NCBI GenBank assembly: GCA_034421095.1
Contig: DAOUKR010000009.1
Location: 22,460-86,459, forward strand
DNA: 64,000 nt
From: JAGWBG01 sp034421095
GTDB taxonomy: Bacteria; Chloroflexota; Dehalococcoidia; Lucifugimonadales; JAGWBF01
Direction of reading: 5' to 3'
A model generated the notes under the pieces. It saw only the letters and a list, made by a program, of their open reading frames with translations, was not told where the DNA came from and ran no database searches. Below, piece after piece: positions 1-8,171 of the stretch. A program made the position numbers and the translations under genes. The number at the start of each line of letters is the position of its first letter. The stretch's first letter is position 1.

Positions 1-273
1 CTTACGGCCTATTTTGTGGACATGGAAAAGGCCATAAGAGAATGGAGCAAGGTGCTAGCTCCCGGCTCTAAAGTGGCCCTTGTAGTGGACAATGTTCGTT
101 TTGAAGGGGAGATGATGCCCGTTGACTTGATATTGTCCGATATTGCGGAGCGGCACGGTTTTATTACGGAAGAAGTCATAGTAGCCCGTTATAAAGGCAA
201 CAGTTCTCAACAGATGGGACGCTATGGACGCGTCCCGGTTAGAGAGAGCGTTGTAGTGTGGAGAAAGCCATGA
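1..273 (+). CDS. DNA methyltransferase, C-terminal fragment (partial)
   Basis: The reading frame is open from the first base of the window to a TGA at 271-273, so only the last 90 residues are seen. They read like the end of a Rossmann-type SAM-dependent methyltransferase: a helix (MEKAIREWSKVL), a strand with a polar turn (SKVALVVDN), a region around RFEGEMMPVD, and a terminal strand ending in VVVWRKP. That is the usual C-terminus of modification methylases. The catalytic motif lies outside the window, so the methylated base cannot be named. The stop overlaps the ATG of the next gene, a restriction endonuclease, by four bases. This coupling is the main reason to call it the modification half of a type II restriction-modification system. 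A general methyltransferase remains possible. Confidence 0.6.
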   Translation, partial: LTAYFVDMEKAIREWSKVLAPGSKVALVVDNVRFEGEMMPVDLILSDIAERHGFITEEVIVARYKGNSSQQMGRYGRVPVRESVVVWRKP

Positions 274-1265
274 CCCAACCTGACCTCCAGCGAGAGGCAG
301 AGCGCGCAAGGTATACCCTTCGATCCTCATTCTTCTATAGGATACATTTTCAGTGGACGACGCTACTGGCATTAGCTGAACAGCAGGTGGGTTCCTCCAG
401 CTTGGAGTGGAGTCAATTACAAGAGCTAGGGGTTTCTGACACCGCTTGGGACCAGGTTCAGGACAAGGGTATAGACCCTACTCTCGTGTTCTGCCATCCC
501 GAAGTAGTCAGAAACGCGCCTCCTCTCATAGCATATTACCGGTGTTTGGCACTTCTGCCACAGAAGGGTCTCCAGCGATTAGCTGCCTCTTCAACGAAGA
601 ACCTAGAAGAAGGCTCAAGCTCCAATTTAAGCCGACCGAAAGCGCAACGAATAGCTCATGTTTTGAATAGCCTCATTTGTTTACTTGTGGAATCTGACTC
701 CAATTGGACGCTTGAGAACGCCCGAGTTGCCGCTCTACTTAACTTTGGCACCCAGATAAACGGTTCCTGGCGCAATGAAATTGGGAGCGAAGGGGGCAGG
801 CGAGTAAAGGCATTGTTGGTGGGCAGTTCAGCGGAGTCAGAACTAGTCAAGAACATCATCAGACTGGACAACTCTATAGTAACTCCCTCGGATGAAGTTC
901 CTTCCATTGAGGACATTCGAGGACTCATCACCGTCACTGATTACGCTATTACTTTCAGCAGTGAACCTGACGTGTCTATCCGTAACAGTCAGGGTACGCT
1001 GGTCGCTACCATTGAAGTCAAATATGGCCTTGACCCGGCTGGGGCCCTCGAACGCTATGGGGCGGCAAAGAAGTCCTTTGAGGAAGCTGTTCGGGAGAAC
1101 AGTCGTGTTATGAACGTTTACCTGCCAAGCATGATTACACCCGAGGTGCGGCGTCGTATAGACGATGACAGGCTCGTCAACCAAGACTTCAACCTTACTG
1201 AGGTCCTGGGGAATAGTGAAAGACGGCGGGAATTCATCGGATACGTCAGGCGTTTGATTACCTGA
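270..1265 (+). CDS. Type II restriction endonuclease, PD-(D/E)XK type, possibly XcyI-like
   Basis: 331-residue protein starting at an ATG (270) that overlaps the upstream methyltransferase stop in an ATGA arrangement. A GTG at 258 is in frame but less likely. The C-terminal half has a nuclease-like core: a strand with an acidic residue (EPDVSIRNSQG) followed by a strand with IEVKYG, which fits the D-x(n)-(E/D)xK pattern. It is followed by GALERYGAAKKSFEEA, a helix that packs on the core in related enzymes. Length and layout remind me of the XcyI/Cfr9I group (CCCGGG cutters), but that is from memory and the recognition site is not established. The N-terminal 180 residues are probably DNA recognition. 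Together with the gene before it this forms a compact R-M module at the edge of the window. Confidence 0.6.
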   Translation: MTQPDLQREAERARYTLRSSFFYRIHFQWTTLLALAEQQVGSSSLEWSQLQELGVSDTAWDQVQDKGIDPTLVFCHPEVVRNAPPLIAYYRCLALLPQKGLQRLAASSTKNLEEGSSSNLSRPKAQRIAHVLNSLICLLVESDSNWTLENARVAALLNFGTQINGSWRNEIGSEGGRRVKALLVGSSAESELVKNIIRLDNSIVTPSDEVPSIEDIRGLITVTDYAITFSSEPDVSIRNSQGTLVATIEVKYGLDPAGALERYGAAKKSFEEAVRENSRVMNVYLPSMITPEVRRRIDDDRLVNQDFNLTEVLGNSERRREFIGYVRRLIT

Positions 1266-1402
1266 TATCCTCAAAAAAACATGGTTGAAGCCCCCTATGT
1301 AGACCCCCATTCCCTTATTGTGATACACTTCACAAAAGCCCTTTGGGGTGCAAGGCCGGCATTGAGAAAGTATCATAAGCAGGTCGAGGAGGGCAGGAAC
1401 GT

Positions 1403-2389
1403 ATGAGTAAAGGGGCCGAGTTTAGAAAGCTGCTTTCGGAGGAGCCTTACGTCTACACCAGCGGCGTCTACTCGCCCATGGAGGCGAGAATCGCCGAGGA
1501 GGTGGGCCTCAAATGCGTCTACATGAGCGGCTACTCCTGCGCTCTGGGATATCTGGGCCGGGCTGATTTGGGATTCCCCACCATGACGGAGATGACTACC
1601 TGGGCCAAGTACATTACCCGGGCCGTCAACATCCCGGTCATAGCAGATGCCGACGACGGCTATGGCAACGCGCTCATCACCACGCGGACCATCGAGGAGT
1701 ATGAGCGGACGGGCGTGGCGGCCATTCACCTTGAAGACCAACGCCTCCCCAAGCGCTGCGGCCACCTGGCGGGAAAGTATTGCCTGCCCATGGAGGAGTC
1801 GGTGCTGAAGCTCAAGGCCGCTCTCAACGCCAGGTCCGACCCCGATTTCTTCATAATCGCCCGAACGGATGCGGTGAGCGCCGTCGGGGGTGGCATGGAA
1901 GAGGCCATTGAGCGAGGCAAGCGCTACGCAGACGCCGGCGCTGACATGGTCTGGCCGGAGTTTCCCACCCCTGACCGCAAGTATGCAGAGCTATATGCCG
2001 AGGCTATGGACAAAGACTTCCCCGGCCTGCCCCTGGGCTTTAACTACTCTTCCTCCTTCAAATGGACCGAGGCCGAGGACCCTGTCACGTTCAAGGAGTT
2101 GGGCCGGATGGGTTACAAGTACATATTCATCAGCATGGGCGCGCTCCACGCAGCTATGTACGCGGAGTGGAATTTCCTGAAGGACCTCAGCGAAAATCAG
2201 GAGAAGGCCCAACTGAGGTTGCAAGCGCTCAAGGACGGCCACCCCACGGAGAACCATCACGTGATGGGCAGGTTCGACCACTTTCAGAAACTGGAAGAAG
2301 AGTACCTGCCCCAGGAGATGGTGCAGGAGCGCTACAGCGCCACCCAGGGCTTCGGTGCCCGTGATTTCCACGCCAGGGATGTCCTGTAA
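1403..2389 (+). CDS. Isocitrate lyase / PEP mutase superfamily lyase, probably isocitrate lyase
   Basis: 328 residues, alpha/beta barrel of the ICL/PEPM superfamily. The Mg2+ motif ADADDGYG lies at about residues 81-88, the active-site loop KRCGH with its catalytic cysteine is at 117-121 (K-K/R-C-G-H in isocitrate and methylisocitrate lyases), and IHLEDQ and IIARTDA are typical superfamily strands. The protein is shorter than classical isocitrate lyase (about 430 residues) and nearer to 2-methylisocitrate lyase, so sequence alone leaves both options. Malate synthase follows 61 bases downstream on the same strand. This makes cleavage of isocitrate to glyoxylate plus succinate the best assignment: the pair would form the glyoxylate shunt for growth on acetyl-CoA-yielding substrates. 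Confidence 0.75.
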   Translation: MSKGAEFRKLLSEEPYVYTSGVYSPMEARIAEEVGLKCVYMSGYSCALGYLGRADLGFPTMTEMTTWAKYITRAVNIPVIADADDGYGNALITTRTIEEYERTGVAAIHLEDQRLPKRCGHLAGKYCLPMEESVLKLKAALNARSDPDFFIIARTDAVSAVGGGMEEAIERGKRYADAGADMVWPEFPTPDRKYAELYAEAMDKDFPGLPLGFNYSSSFKWTEAEDPVTFKELGRMGYKYIFISMGALHAAMYAEWNFLKDLSENQEKAQLRLQALKDGHPTENHHVMGRFDHFQKLEEEYLPQEMVQERYSATQGFGARDFHARDVL

Positions 2390-2450
2390 CGGCATCCCCA
2401 AGACTTGACTGGATACCCCTGACAATAACAATCCCTGAGGAGGTATGCCT

Positions 2451-4160
2451 ATGGCAACCGTATCCGAGAGAGTGAAGTACGCGCCGGTGGAAAACGCCGA
2501 CGAACTTTTTACCCCCGAGTTCATCGAGTACCTGACGCTTCTGCACGACAGGTTCACCCCCAAGGTACATGCTCTGCGCGCCAAAAGGGCCGAAGTGTTG
2601 GAGAAGGTCCTCCATCGGGGAGTATCCTTCGACCACCCCCCGGTATCGGAGATAAATACCGGGGACTGGAAGGTCCCTCCGGTCCCCGAAGATTTGAGAA
2701 GGCCCGGTATCGAAATATCGGGGCCGTGCTCAATCACCGGGATGTTTATCAACGCCCTTAATCCCGGTCCCGAGGGGGAGAGAGCAGAGGGAGACCTGGA
2801 CGATGACGAGGACTCGGGTGGACACCGGTTCATAGACACGGTGCAGGCAGCGCAGAACCGCCTGAAGGCTGTCGAGCGTACCCTGGTCTTCCACAACCCG
2901 GAGAGGCAAAGGGAGTACCGCATTGATGAAGGTGAGATTCCCTTCTTCATGCACAGGGAGCGTGGACTTCACCTCGACGAGCCCGAGGTGACCGTGGACG
3001 GGACTCCCATACCTGCTGCCATTCTTGGTACAGCGCTGACCTTCTTCTATGCGGGTAAGGCACAGATTGACCGGGGCCAGGGAGTCTACTTCTACCTTCC
3101 CAAGGTGGAATCTGCCGAAGAGGTAGCTTTCTACAGGGAACTTTTCGACGCAAGCATGGAGCACCTGGGGTTCCCTGAAAGCGCCGTCGTAAGGGCTATT
3201 CCCCTGGTCGAGGCCCTCCCCGCAATCTATGAGATGGAGGAGATGCTGTACGCCCTGGGCCCCTACGCGGCCGGCCTCAACGCTGCCCGATGGGACCTCA
3301 AGGCGAGCATTCTCGAATACATCATGACGGACTCCAACTCGGTATGGCCCGACCGGTTCGGAGTTGACATCAAAACGACCGAATTCCTGGCGAACATCTT
3401 CAGGCGTCTGGTGGCTATCTGTCTCAAGAGAGGTGCGGTCCCCATCGGAGGTATGGCAACGGCGCTGCCCAGCCGGGATGATGAGGTCAACAGGGTGGCA
3501 GGCGAGTCCATACGGGCCGACAAGGAATGGGAGGCAGCGCAGGGATTTATAAGGGGATGGGTCGCACATATCTTCCACATGAAAACGGCGGCGGACCCAT
3601 TCAAGGAACTGATAGCGTCCGGGTGGGAGCCGTCCCCCGAGATGTACAATCCCGATCATTATCCCGTTGAAGTCAAGGTCCCCGAAGGCCCTATCACCAT
3701 AGAGGGAACGCGCCGGAACGCGCGAATGTTGATTGAGTACGTGGAGGGTTGGCTGAACGGGAGAGGGGCCAAGGGCATTGACAGCCTTGCAGGCAAACCG
3801 GGCATCCATCCCGCCCTGATGGAAGACCTGGCAACGGGCCGTATATCCGTGGCGCAAGTGGCCCAGAGAATTCGGCATCAGGCGAAGGACGTGAACACAG
3901 GTCAGGCCCACAGTTTCGGGCTAGTGAAGCAGTTGCTTCGCGAAGAGGTTGATGACATCCTTGCCCAGTTGAAGGCGACGGTCGCGGAAGGGGATGAGCG
4001 AAGCCAGGCGGCCTATGCTCAGGCCGAGGAGCGTTACCAGAAATCGGTGAGAATCGCCATGCGATGGATTAAGAATTATACCGTGTTGGACTTCAGGAGC
4101 CTGGGGTCGTACACGAGGGCGGACCTTGATGCCATCGCCGGGGCGGAGGACGCCTTTTAA
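2451..4160 (+). CDS. aceB: Malate synthase (A-type)
   Basis: Condenses glyoxylate with acetyl-CoA to malate. The 569-residue protein shows the malate synthase barrel: YFYLPKVESAEE, a VEALPAIYEMEEMLY helix, the signature segment AAGLNAARWD (AGLNxGRWD in characterised A-type enzymes), then KRGAVPIGGMATALPSRDD and the C-terminal helical cap that carries the catalytic acid. An in-frame ATG at 2445 lies one base after the strong ribosome site GAGGAGG (2437-2443). The ATG at 2451 has the normal 7-base spacing and is chosen here. An acidic insertion (EGDLDDDEDSGG, about residues 120-130) is unusual for the family. Probably co-transcribed with the preceding lyase. Confidence 0.9.
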   Translation: MATVSERVKYAPVENADELFTPEFIEYLTLLHDRFTPKVHALRAKRAEVLEKVLHRGVSFDHPPVSEINTGDWKVPPVPEDLRRPGIEISGPCSITGMFINALNPGPEGERAEGDLDDDEDSGGHRFIDTVQAAQNRLKAVERTLVFHNPERQREYRIDEGEIPFFMHRERGLHLDEPEVTVDGTPIPAAILGTALTFFYAGKAQIDRGQGVYFYLPKVESAEEVAFYRELFDASMEHLGFPESAVVRAIPLVEALPAIYEMEEMLYALGPYAAGLNAARWDLKASILEYIMTDSNSVWPDRFGVDIKTTEFLANIFRRLVAICLKRGAVPIGGMATALPSRDDEVNRVAGESIRADKEWEAAQGFIRGWVAHIFHMKTAADPFKELIASGWEPSPEMYNPDHYPVEVKVPEGPITIEGTRRNARMLIEYVEGWLNGRGAKGIDSLAGKPGIHPALMEDLATGRISVAQVAQRIRHQAKDVNTGQAHSFGLVKQLLREEVDDILAQLKATVAEGDERSQAAYAQAEERYQKSVRIAMRWIKNYTVLDFRSLGSYTRADLDAIAGAEDAF

Positions 4161-4251
4161 CGGCTGTCCCCTGATGATGCTTGAATTGGCATCTCCATTG
4201 GCATAAAATGGGATGCGACCCACGTACACTTATCTTACGAGGTGACACCAA

Positions 4252-4482
4252 TTGACTCAGGAGAGGACCGCCACCATTACCATATACACCCACCCGGAGT
4301 GTTCTTATTCCACAGCAGCTAAGGATGACTTCGTAAAGCAGGGTGTGGACTTCCATGAGATAGACGTGAGCCTCCACCCCGAGGCCGTTCCAGACCTGGA
4401 GCAGCTTACGGGAGGCGAGCGGATCACTCCCGTGATAGTCGAGGGAGATACCGTGACGGTAGGTTATCACGGAGTAGGTTGA
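4252..4482 (+). CDS. Glutaredoxin-like protein
   Basis: 76-residue thioredoxin-fold protein: ITIYTHPECSYS with a single N-terminal active-site cysteine (C-S-Y-S, monothiol type), then a helix, a VDFHEIDV strand, and the glutaredoxin cis-proline/glycine segment TPVIVEGD followed by VTVGYHG. It starts with TTG; the ribosome site GAGGTGA lies at about 4239-4245. The second cysteine of a dithiol glutaredoxin is replaced by serine, so it may use a monothiol mechanism or serve as a Cys donor for a partner. A GC-rich hairpin follows at 4496-4514. Confidence 0.8.
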   Translation: MTQERTATITIYTHPECSYSTAAKDDFVKQGVDFHEIDVSLHPEAVPDLEQLTGGERITPVIVEGDTVTVGYHGVG

Positions 4483-4495
4483 GCCTTCGAATAGG

Positions 4496-4514
4496 GGGGA
4501 GCGGTCTGCTCCCC
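4496..4514 (+). terminator. Hairpin after the glutaredoxin gene
   Basis: A 7-bp perfect stem (GGGGAGC / GCTCCCC) with a 5-base loop, 14 bases after the glutaredoxin stop. No T-run follows, so it is either a weak or factor-assisted terminator or simply an mRNA end-protecting hairpin. Confidence 0.35.
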
Positions 4515-4614
4515 TGAAGGGTCTCAACTTCGTTGACAGCAGCTTCACAGAAGCTTAGAATCGAGATATGACCTAGCCTGGCTTACGAGCCCGGCTGCTT
4601 TCAGGCACATTCAA

Positions 4615-4691
4615 GGACCCGTAGTGTAGAGGCCTAACACACTGCCCTGTCAAGGCAGAGATCGCCAGTTCGAATCTGGTCGGGTCCGCCA
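4615..4691 (+). tRNA. tRNA-Asp (GTC)
   Basis: The acceptor stem GGACCCG pairs with CGGGTCC. The D-arm GTGTAGAGGCCTAACAC, the anticodon arm CTGCC-CTGTCAA-GGCAG with anticodon GTC, and the T-arm with GTTCGAATC are all present. The discriminator G at 4688 is followed by a genome-encoded CCA (4689-4691). The gene stands alone between glutaredoxin and the oxygenase gene. Confidence 0.95.
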
Positions 4692-4767
4692 CAGATACAA
4701 GGCATACCCATCTGCCCTCAGTATACCTCTTCCCCACAGCCCACCGAGCCGGTCCATAATCTGCGTG

Positions 4768-5856
4768 TTACTCCTGGCCCTCGGTGTTAAGGTACTCCAT
4801 GCGGCCGGCCACGTAGCTCCAATCGAGATAACCTGTCTCGAAGTCCCTGTACCCCGAGGAGGGGTCGTACTGGCTCCTGCTGTGCAAGACCCTGAAATTC
4901 TGAATTAGTAAACAATCGCCGCTTTCCATGCGGAAGCGGTATTGGTATGCCGGGTCGTTCAGGTACTGGGAGAAGAGGCTGTAAGCCCGATAGTACCCGG
5001 CTACCTCGTCGAAGGGGAGTTGCCAGTCAATGTTCTTGGGGGAGTAGTAGACGGCTTCGACTTCCCCGGGGCCGTCCAGGACCAGGATGGAAGTGGTGTG
5101 CTTGAAAAGGTATCCGGTCTGCCTGTCATACTGACGAAATCGTATCGGCGTGCGGGCCAACACCTGGAACTCATCGGGGTGGTGCAAGCGAAAGTCCCTT
5201 GCCACTCGAAATCCGTCCACTAGGATGCTTTCGCCGCCAGACGTGGTGTTCCCGTGGGCGTAGAGGAACTGCAACAGCCGCTCCCCGTACCTGTAGGAGC
5301 CGTCGGTGTGGGGCAGCAGGCTATCGCCGGCGTCGGAAAAGGCCAGGTCCTTGGCCGCCGGCGTTGGCTTGACCCTGGATGAGTCCCCATATTCCGTTGT
5401 GTGAACAGGGCCAATGGCGCCGAACCAGTGATGCAAGTCTTCCGGAGCAAGGCGGCGTATAATGGCAAAGCCCAGAGTCGTGAGTTGACGAGTCCATGAC
5501 TCGAAGGAAATGGAGGAAGCATCCAAGTGTTCCGGCGGGTGCGCCTCAAGCCATGGATGGTCCCACATCGTGAGTGCGCTTTGATGCTCCCTCCTGGGCA
5601 CCGGGTCGTAAGAGTGGCTCAGGAGCCATCCGATTGGGAAAACGCTTTCGTGGGGTGGGGCTTCCTTCCAGAGAATGCGAAGCTCTTCTGCCCCTTCCTC
5701 AACGGAGATTGGCTCCGGGGGAATAGGGCTGAGACTTACGTCGTAGATTTTTTGAGACGAATTTGGATGATAACACGCAGGGCATAAACAATGGTCACGC
5801 AGCCACGTGTAATGAAAGCGCTTGCCATGCACAGTCACATAACCTTCGTTCATCAT
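4768..5856 (-). CDS. Fe(II)/2-oxoglutarate dioxygenase, gamma-butyrobetaine hydroxylase-like
   Basis: 362 residues with the two-domain layout of gamma-butyrobetaine and trimethyllysine hydroxylases. The N-terminal zinc-binding domain has C23, C25, C28 and H30 in the segment LRDHCLCPACYHP followed by SSQK. It is followed by a TauD/TfdA oxygenase domain with the iron facial triad H183-x-D185 and a distal histidine near residue 325, and an arginine in the region after it to bind 2-oxoglutarate. The likely role is hydroxylation of a trimethylammonium or similar small acid (carnitine-type metabolism), but no neighbour confirms the substrate. Two adjacent ATGs exist at the start; the first is used because a GGAG lies about ten bases upstream. 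Confidence 0.8.
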   Translation of the reverse strand: MMNEGYVTVHGKRFHYTWLRDHCLCPACYHPNSSQKIYDVSLSPIPPEPISVEEGAEELRILWKEAPPHESVFPIGWLLSHSYDPVPRREHQSALTMWDHPWLEAHPPEHLDASSISFESWTRQLTTLGFAIIRRLAPEDLHHWFGAIGPVHTTEYGDSSRVKPTPAAKDLAFSDAGDSLLPHTDGSYRYGERLLQFLYAHGNTTSGGESILVDGFRVARDFRLHHPDEFQVLARTPIRFRQYDRQTGYLFKHTTSILVLDGPGEVEAVYYSPKNIDWQLPFDEVAGYYRAYSLFSQYLNDPAYQYRFRMESGDCLLIQNFRVLHSRSQYDPSSGYRDFETGYLDWSYVAGRMEYLNTEGQE

Positions 5857-5952
5857 GTACGGCTTTCTCCGGCGTCTAACAAATTTTGCCCAATTCTAAC
5901 CTTCCGGGCCTGAAATTACCATGCCCGGGTTTCAACCGACTTACATGTCACT

Positions 5953-6774
5953 TTAGTCCTCCGTCAACCTCTTCGCCTCCTGCCACATCTCCTCTTTTTC
6001 ATCCAATGAAAGCTGCGGGAAATCCAGGCCACGCTCCACGGCGAGATTTTCCATGGCGGTGTAGCGGCGCCGGAACCGGGCATTGCCTTGCCGCAAGGCA
6101 TCTTCGGCGTGGATGCCGAGCCACCTTGCCAGGTTGACGATAGTAAAGAGCAAGTCTCCCATCTCTTTGGCCCTCTCCTCGTCTCCTGGTGCACTTTTTA
6201 GCTCGTTGACCTCCTCCACAACTTTGTCCAACACCCCCGATATGTCGTCCCACTCGAAGCCCCTCTTCGCCACGCGGTCCTGCATCAGTTGGGCATAGGT
6301 CAGAGCAGGCAGGTCCTTTGGTATGCCATCTACCGGTGATTTCCTTCCCCTCTCCGCCTCCTTCAGCCTCTCCCAGTTGCGCTCCACCTCGCGGGCGTCG
6401 GCGACGACAGCGTCGCCAAAAACGTGGGGATGGCGACGTATAAGCTTCCGGTTAACGGCGGTTATCGTATCCTCCACACGGAACTCCCCCGCTTCGCGGG
6501 CTATTTGGGTATGGAAAACGACCTGTACCAGGATGTCCCCGAGCTCCTCGGATAGCTTGGCGGAGTCGCCGGAGTCTATTGCCTCAAGCACCTCATAGCA
6601 CTCCTCCAGGAGGTTGCGCTTCAGGGATGCGTGGGTTTGCTCCCTGTCCCAGGGACATCCGCCCGGCGACCTGAGACGTTCAATAATGTTGACCAGGGCC
6701 TCGAAGGTGTCCAGGCTGCCTTCAGAGTAACTGGCAGGACCGTCATCGTAACGACGGTCGGGACCGTTCTTCAT
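5953..6774 (-). CDS. mazG: Nucleoside triphosphate pyrophosphohydrolase
   Basis: Hydrolyses (d)NTPs to the monophosphate and pyrophosphate, as housecleaning of damaged nucleotides or control of ppGpp-related stress. The 273-residue protein has two MazG domains in tandem. The first has CPWDREQTHASL, then EECYEVLEAI and EELGDILVQVVFH (the ExxE..ExxD metal motif). The second has EEVNEL followed by EMGDLLFTIVNLARWLG. The linker contains the characteristic KSPVDGIPKDLPAL. About 30 residues precede the first domain, which is slightly longer than in E. coli MazG. It is divergent from the next gene and 96 bases from the oxygenase gene. Confidence 0.92.
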   Translation of the reverse strand: MKNGPDRRYDDGPASYSEGSLDTFEALVNIIERLRSPGGCPWDREQTHASLKRNLLEECYEVLEAIDSGDSAKLSEELGDILVQVVFHTQIAREAGEFRVEDTITAVNRKLIRRHPHVFGDAVVADAREVERNWERLKEAERGRKSPVDGIPKDLPALTYAQLMQDRVAKRGFEWDDISGVLDKVVEEVNELKSAPGDEERAKEMGDLLFTIVNLARWLGIHAEDALRQGNARFRRRYTAMENLAVERGLDFPQLSLDEKEEMWQEAKRLTED

Positions 6775-6882
6775 CTGATAATACCCCGGATGCGTAATCT
6801 CGACGTGCAGCCGAATTATATAGACGGAGGCTGATGAATAGCAAGGCTGCCGGGAGCAAGGAAAATGTGTTAACGTATAGTC

Positions 6883-7659
6883 ATGCTTGAAAGCAAAGGC
6901 GGAACGATTGCCACCCGGATATTGGTTGTCCTATTCGTGATAGCAGTCCCACTCTTTCTGGTTACCAACAGTGTGACCTGGGCCGTGAATGAGCAGCGAC
7001 TTTACCACTACGGGTTCGACAAATACGATATATCAAAGATGACAGGGATAGAGGATGAAGGGCTTGTAGCCGCGGCGCGAGAAATCAGGGCCTATTTCAA
7101 TTCCACCTCTGAGCCGATTGACATCAGGGCCGAGATTTACGGGGAAGAGAGAGCGCTTTTCAACCAGCGTGAAGTCTTGCACATGCGAGACGTCAAGCAC
7201 CTGATATGGGGGGTCTACGTGGTAGACCTGGTGACTGCCGTGTACATACTGGGGTTTGTCGGCGTGGGGTTCTTCATCTATCGCCGCCCTTTTACGGCCA
7301 AACTCATGGGGTATCTCGTGTGGGGAGGCAGCCTCACCCTGGCTTTTGTTGTAGCAGTTGGACTGGCTGCGCTAGTGGGTTTTGACTCCCTGTTCCTTCT
7401 CTTTCACCAGTTGAGTTTCTCCAACGACTTCTGGAAACTGGACCCCAGCAGGGACTACCTGGTAATGATGTTTCCCCAGGGGTTCTGGTTCGATGCAACC
7501 CTCTTTGTGGCCCTCGTGACGGTAGGGCAAGCCGCGGTGCTTAGCGGGATAGCGGGGAGCTACCTGGCGTTGCAACGACGGCATCTACGGCGGAAGCCAT
7601 CTTCCACCAGCCAGGATGTCCTACCAATGCAACCCCCTTCCGAAGCGGCGGAGGTCTAA
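6883..7659 (+). CDS. TIGR01906/DUF1461-type integral membrane protein
   Basis: 258 residues with four predicted membrane segments (about 12-30, 110-135, 148-172 and 205-228). The extracellular loop between the first two has the family pattern NSVTWAVNEQRLYHYGFDKYDI and an EVLHMRDVKHLI segment just before the second helix. The family is conserved in Gram-positive bacteria and Chloroflexota but has no established function. The gene converges with the FmdB-type gene; the two stops overlap by four bases. Confidence 0.75.
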   Translation: MLESKGGTIATRILVVLFVIAVPLFLVTNSVTWAVNEQRLYHYGFDKYDISKMTGIEDEGLVAAAREIRAYFNSTSEPIDIRAEIYGEERALFNQREVLHMRDVKHLIWGVYVVDLVTAVYILGFVGVGFFIYRRPFTAKLMGYLVWGGSLTLAFVVAVGLAALVGFDSLFLLFHQLSFSNDFWKLDPSRDYLVMMFPQGFWFDATLFVALVTVGQAAVLSGIAGSYLALQRRHLRRKPSSTSQDVLPMQPPSEAAEV

Positions 7660-7880
7660 TCCATAGAGCAGGCGCAACCGCCGGCGCAGGAATGGCACCC
7701 TCCCATGCCGGCCAGAGACCCCAGCTCGCCGCCGTCACCCGTGGTGACAGCCGAGAAGAGAGATATGGCCCGCCGGGAAGGCTGTCCACATCTGGGGCAG
7801 TCAGCCCCCGATGAGTCCATGGACTGGAGCTTGTCAAACTTGTTTTCGCAGGTGGAGCAAAGGTACTCGTAGATAGGCAT
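7656..7880 (-). CDS. FmdB-family zinc ribbon protein
   Basis: 74 residues. The N-terminus MPIYEYLCSTC plus CPRCGQ gives two CxxC knuckles (residues 8-11 and about 28-31) of the FmdB/CxxC_CXXC_SSSS zinc ribbon. The C-terminal tail is rich in Gly and Cys (CHSCAGGCACS), common in this family. Some members were proposed as regulators of formamidase or amide genes; no such partner is nearby. The 3' end overlaps the convergent membrane-protein gene. Confidence 0.85.
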   Translation of the reverse strand: MPIYEYLCSTCENKFDKLQSMDSSGADCPRCGQPSRRAISLFSAVTTGDGGELGSLAGMGGCHSCAGGCACSMD

Positions 7881-7974
7881 AGCTTCCCCTCACGGTTCAC
7901 TGTATTTCTACCATGAAATCTATCCCATGCCGAGAACGTAGTCAAGATACGGATGGCCCACAGGGTCTTCCATT

Positions 7975-8075
7975 TCTCCCTCTCCCGCTGGGAGAGGGTT
8001 GGGGTGAGGGTGAAGGGTGCCGTAACAGCTCCCCCTCATCCCGACCTTCTCCCGCCAGGGGAGAAGGGACTTTGG
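7975..8075. repeat. REP-like palindromic repeat pair
   Basis: Two GC-rich palindromes lie side by side: CCCTCTCCC-GCT-GGGAGAGGG, and CTTCTCCC-GCCAG-GGGAGAAG near 8047-8070, with GGGTGAGGG and CCCTCATCC spacers. This is the architecture of dispersed extragenic palindromes. A related arrangement occurs at 18423-18484. No ORF of interest is present here. Confidence 0.6.
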
Positions 8076-8103
8076 AAAAGCTCTGTCAAATCAAGGGCGT
8101 TGG

Positions 8104-8132
8104 TTGACAGTACCTGACGGCGCTGCTAGCAT
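8104..8132 (+). promoter_or_regulatory. Sigma-70-type promoter for the GMC oxidoreductase gene
   Basis: TTGACA (8104-8109), 17 bases, then TAGCAT (8127-8132). The predicted transcript starts near 8139. This makes the ATG at 8145 nearly leaderless and favours the downstream ATG at 8172 as the real start. Confidence 0.55.
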
Positions 8133-8171
8133 TTTTCAAGACGAATGAAGTGGCTAACAACGAGGGAAGGG

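Noticed and set aside
2730..3911. Long minus-strand frame opposite malate synthase (393 codons)
   Set aside because: Antisense shadow of a well-recognised gene; no domain and no ribosome site.
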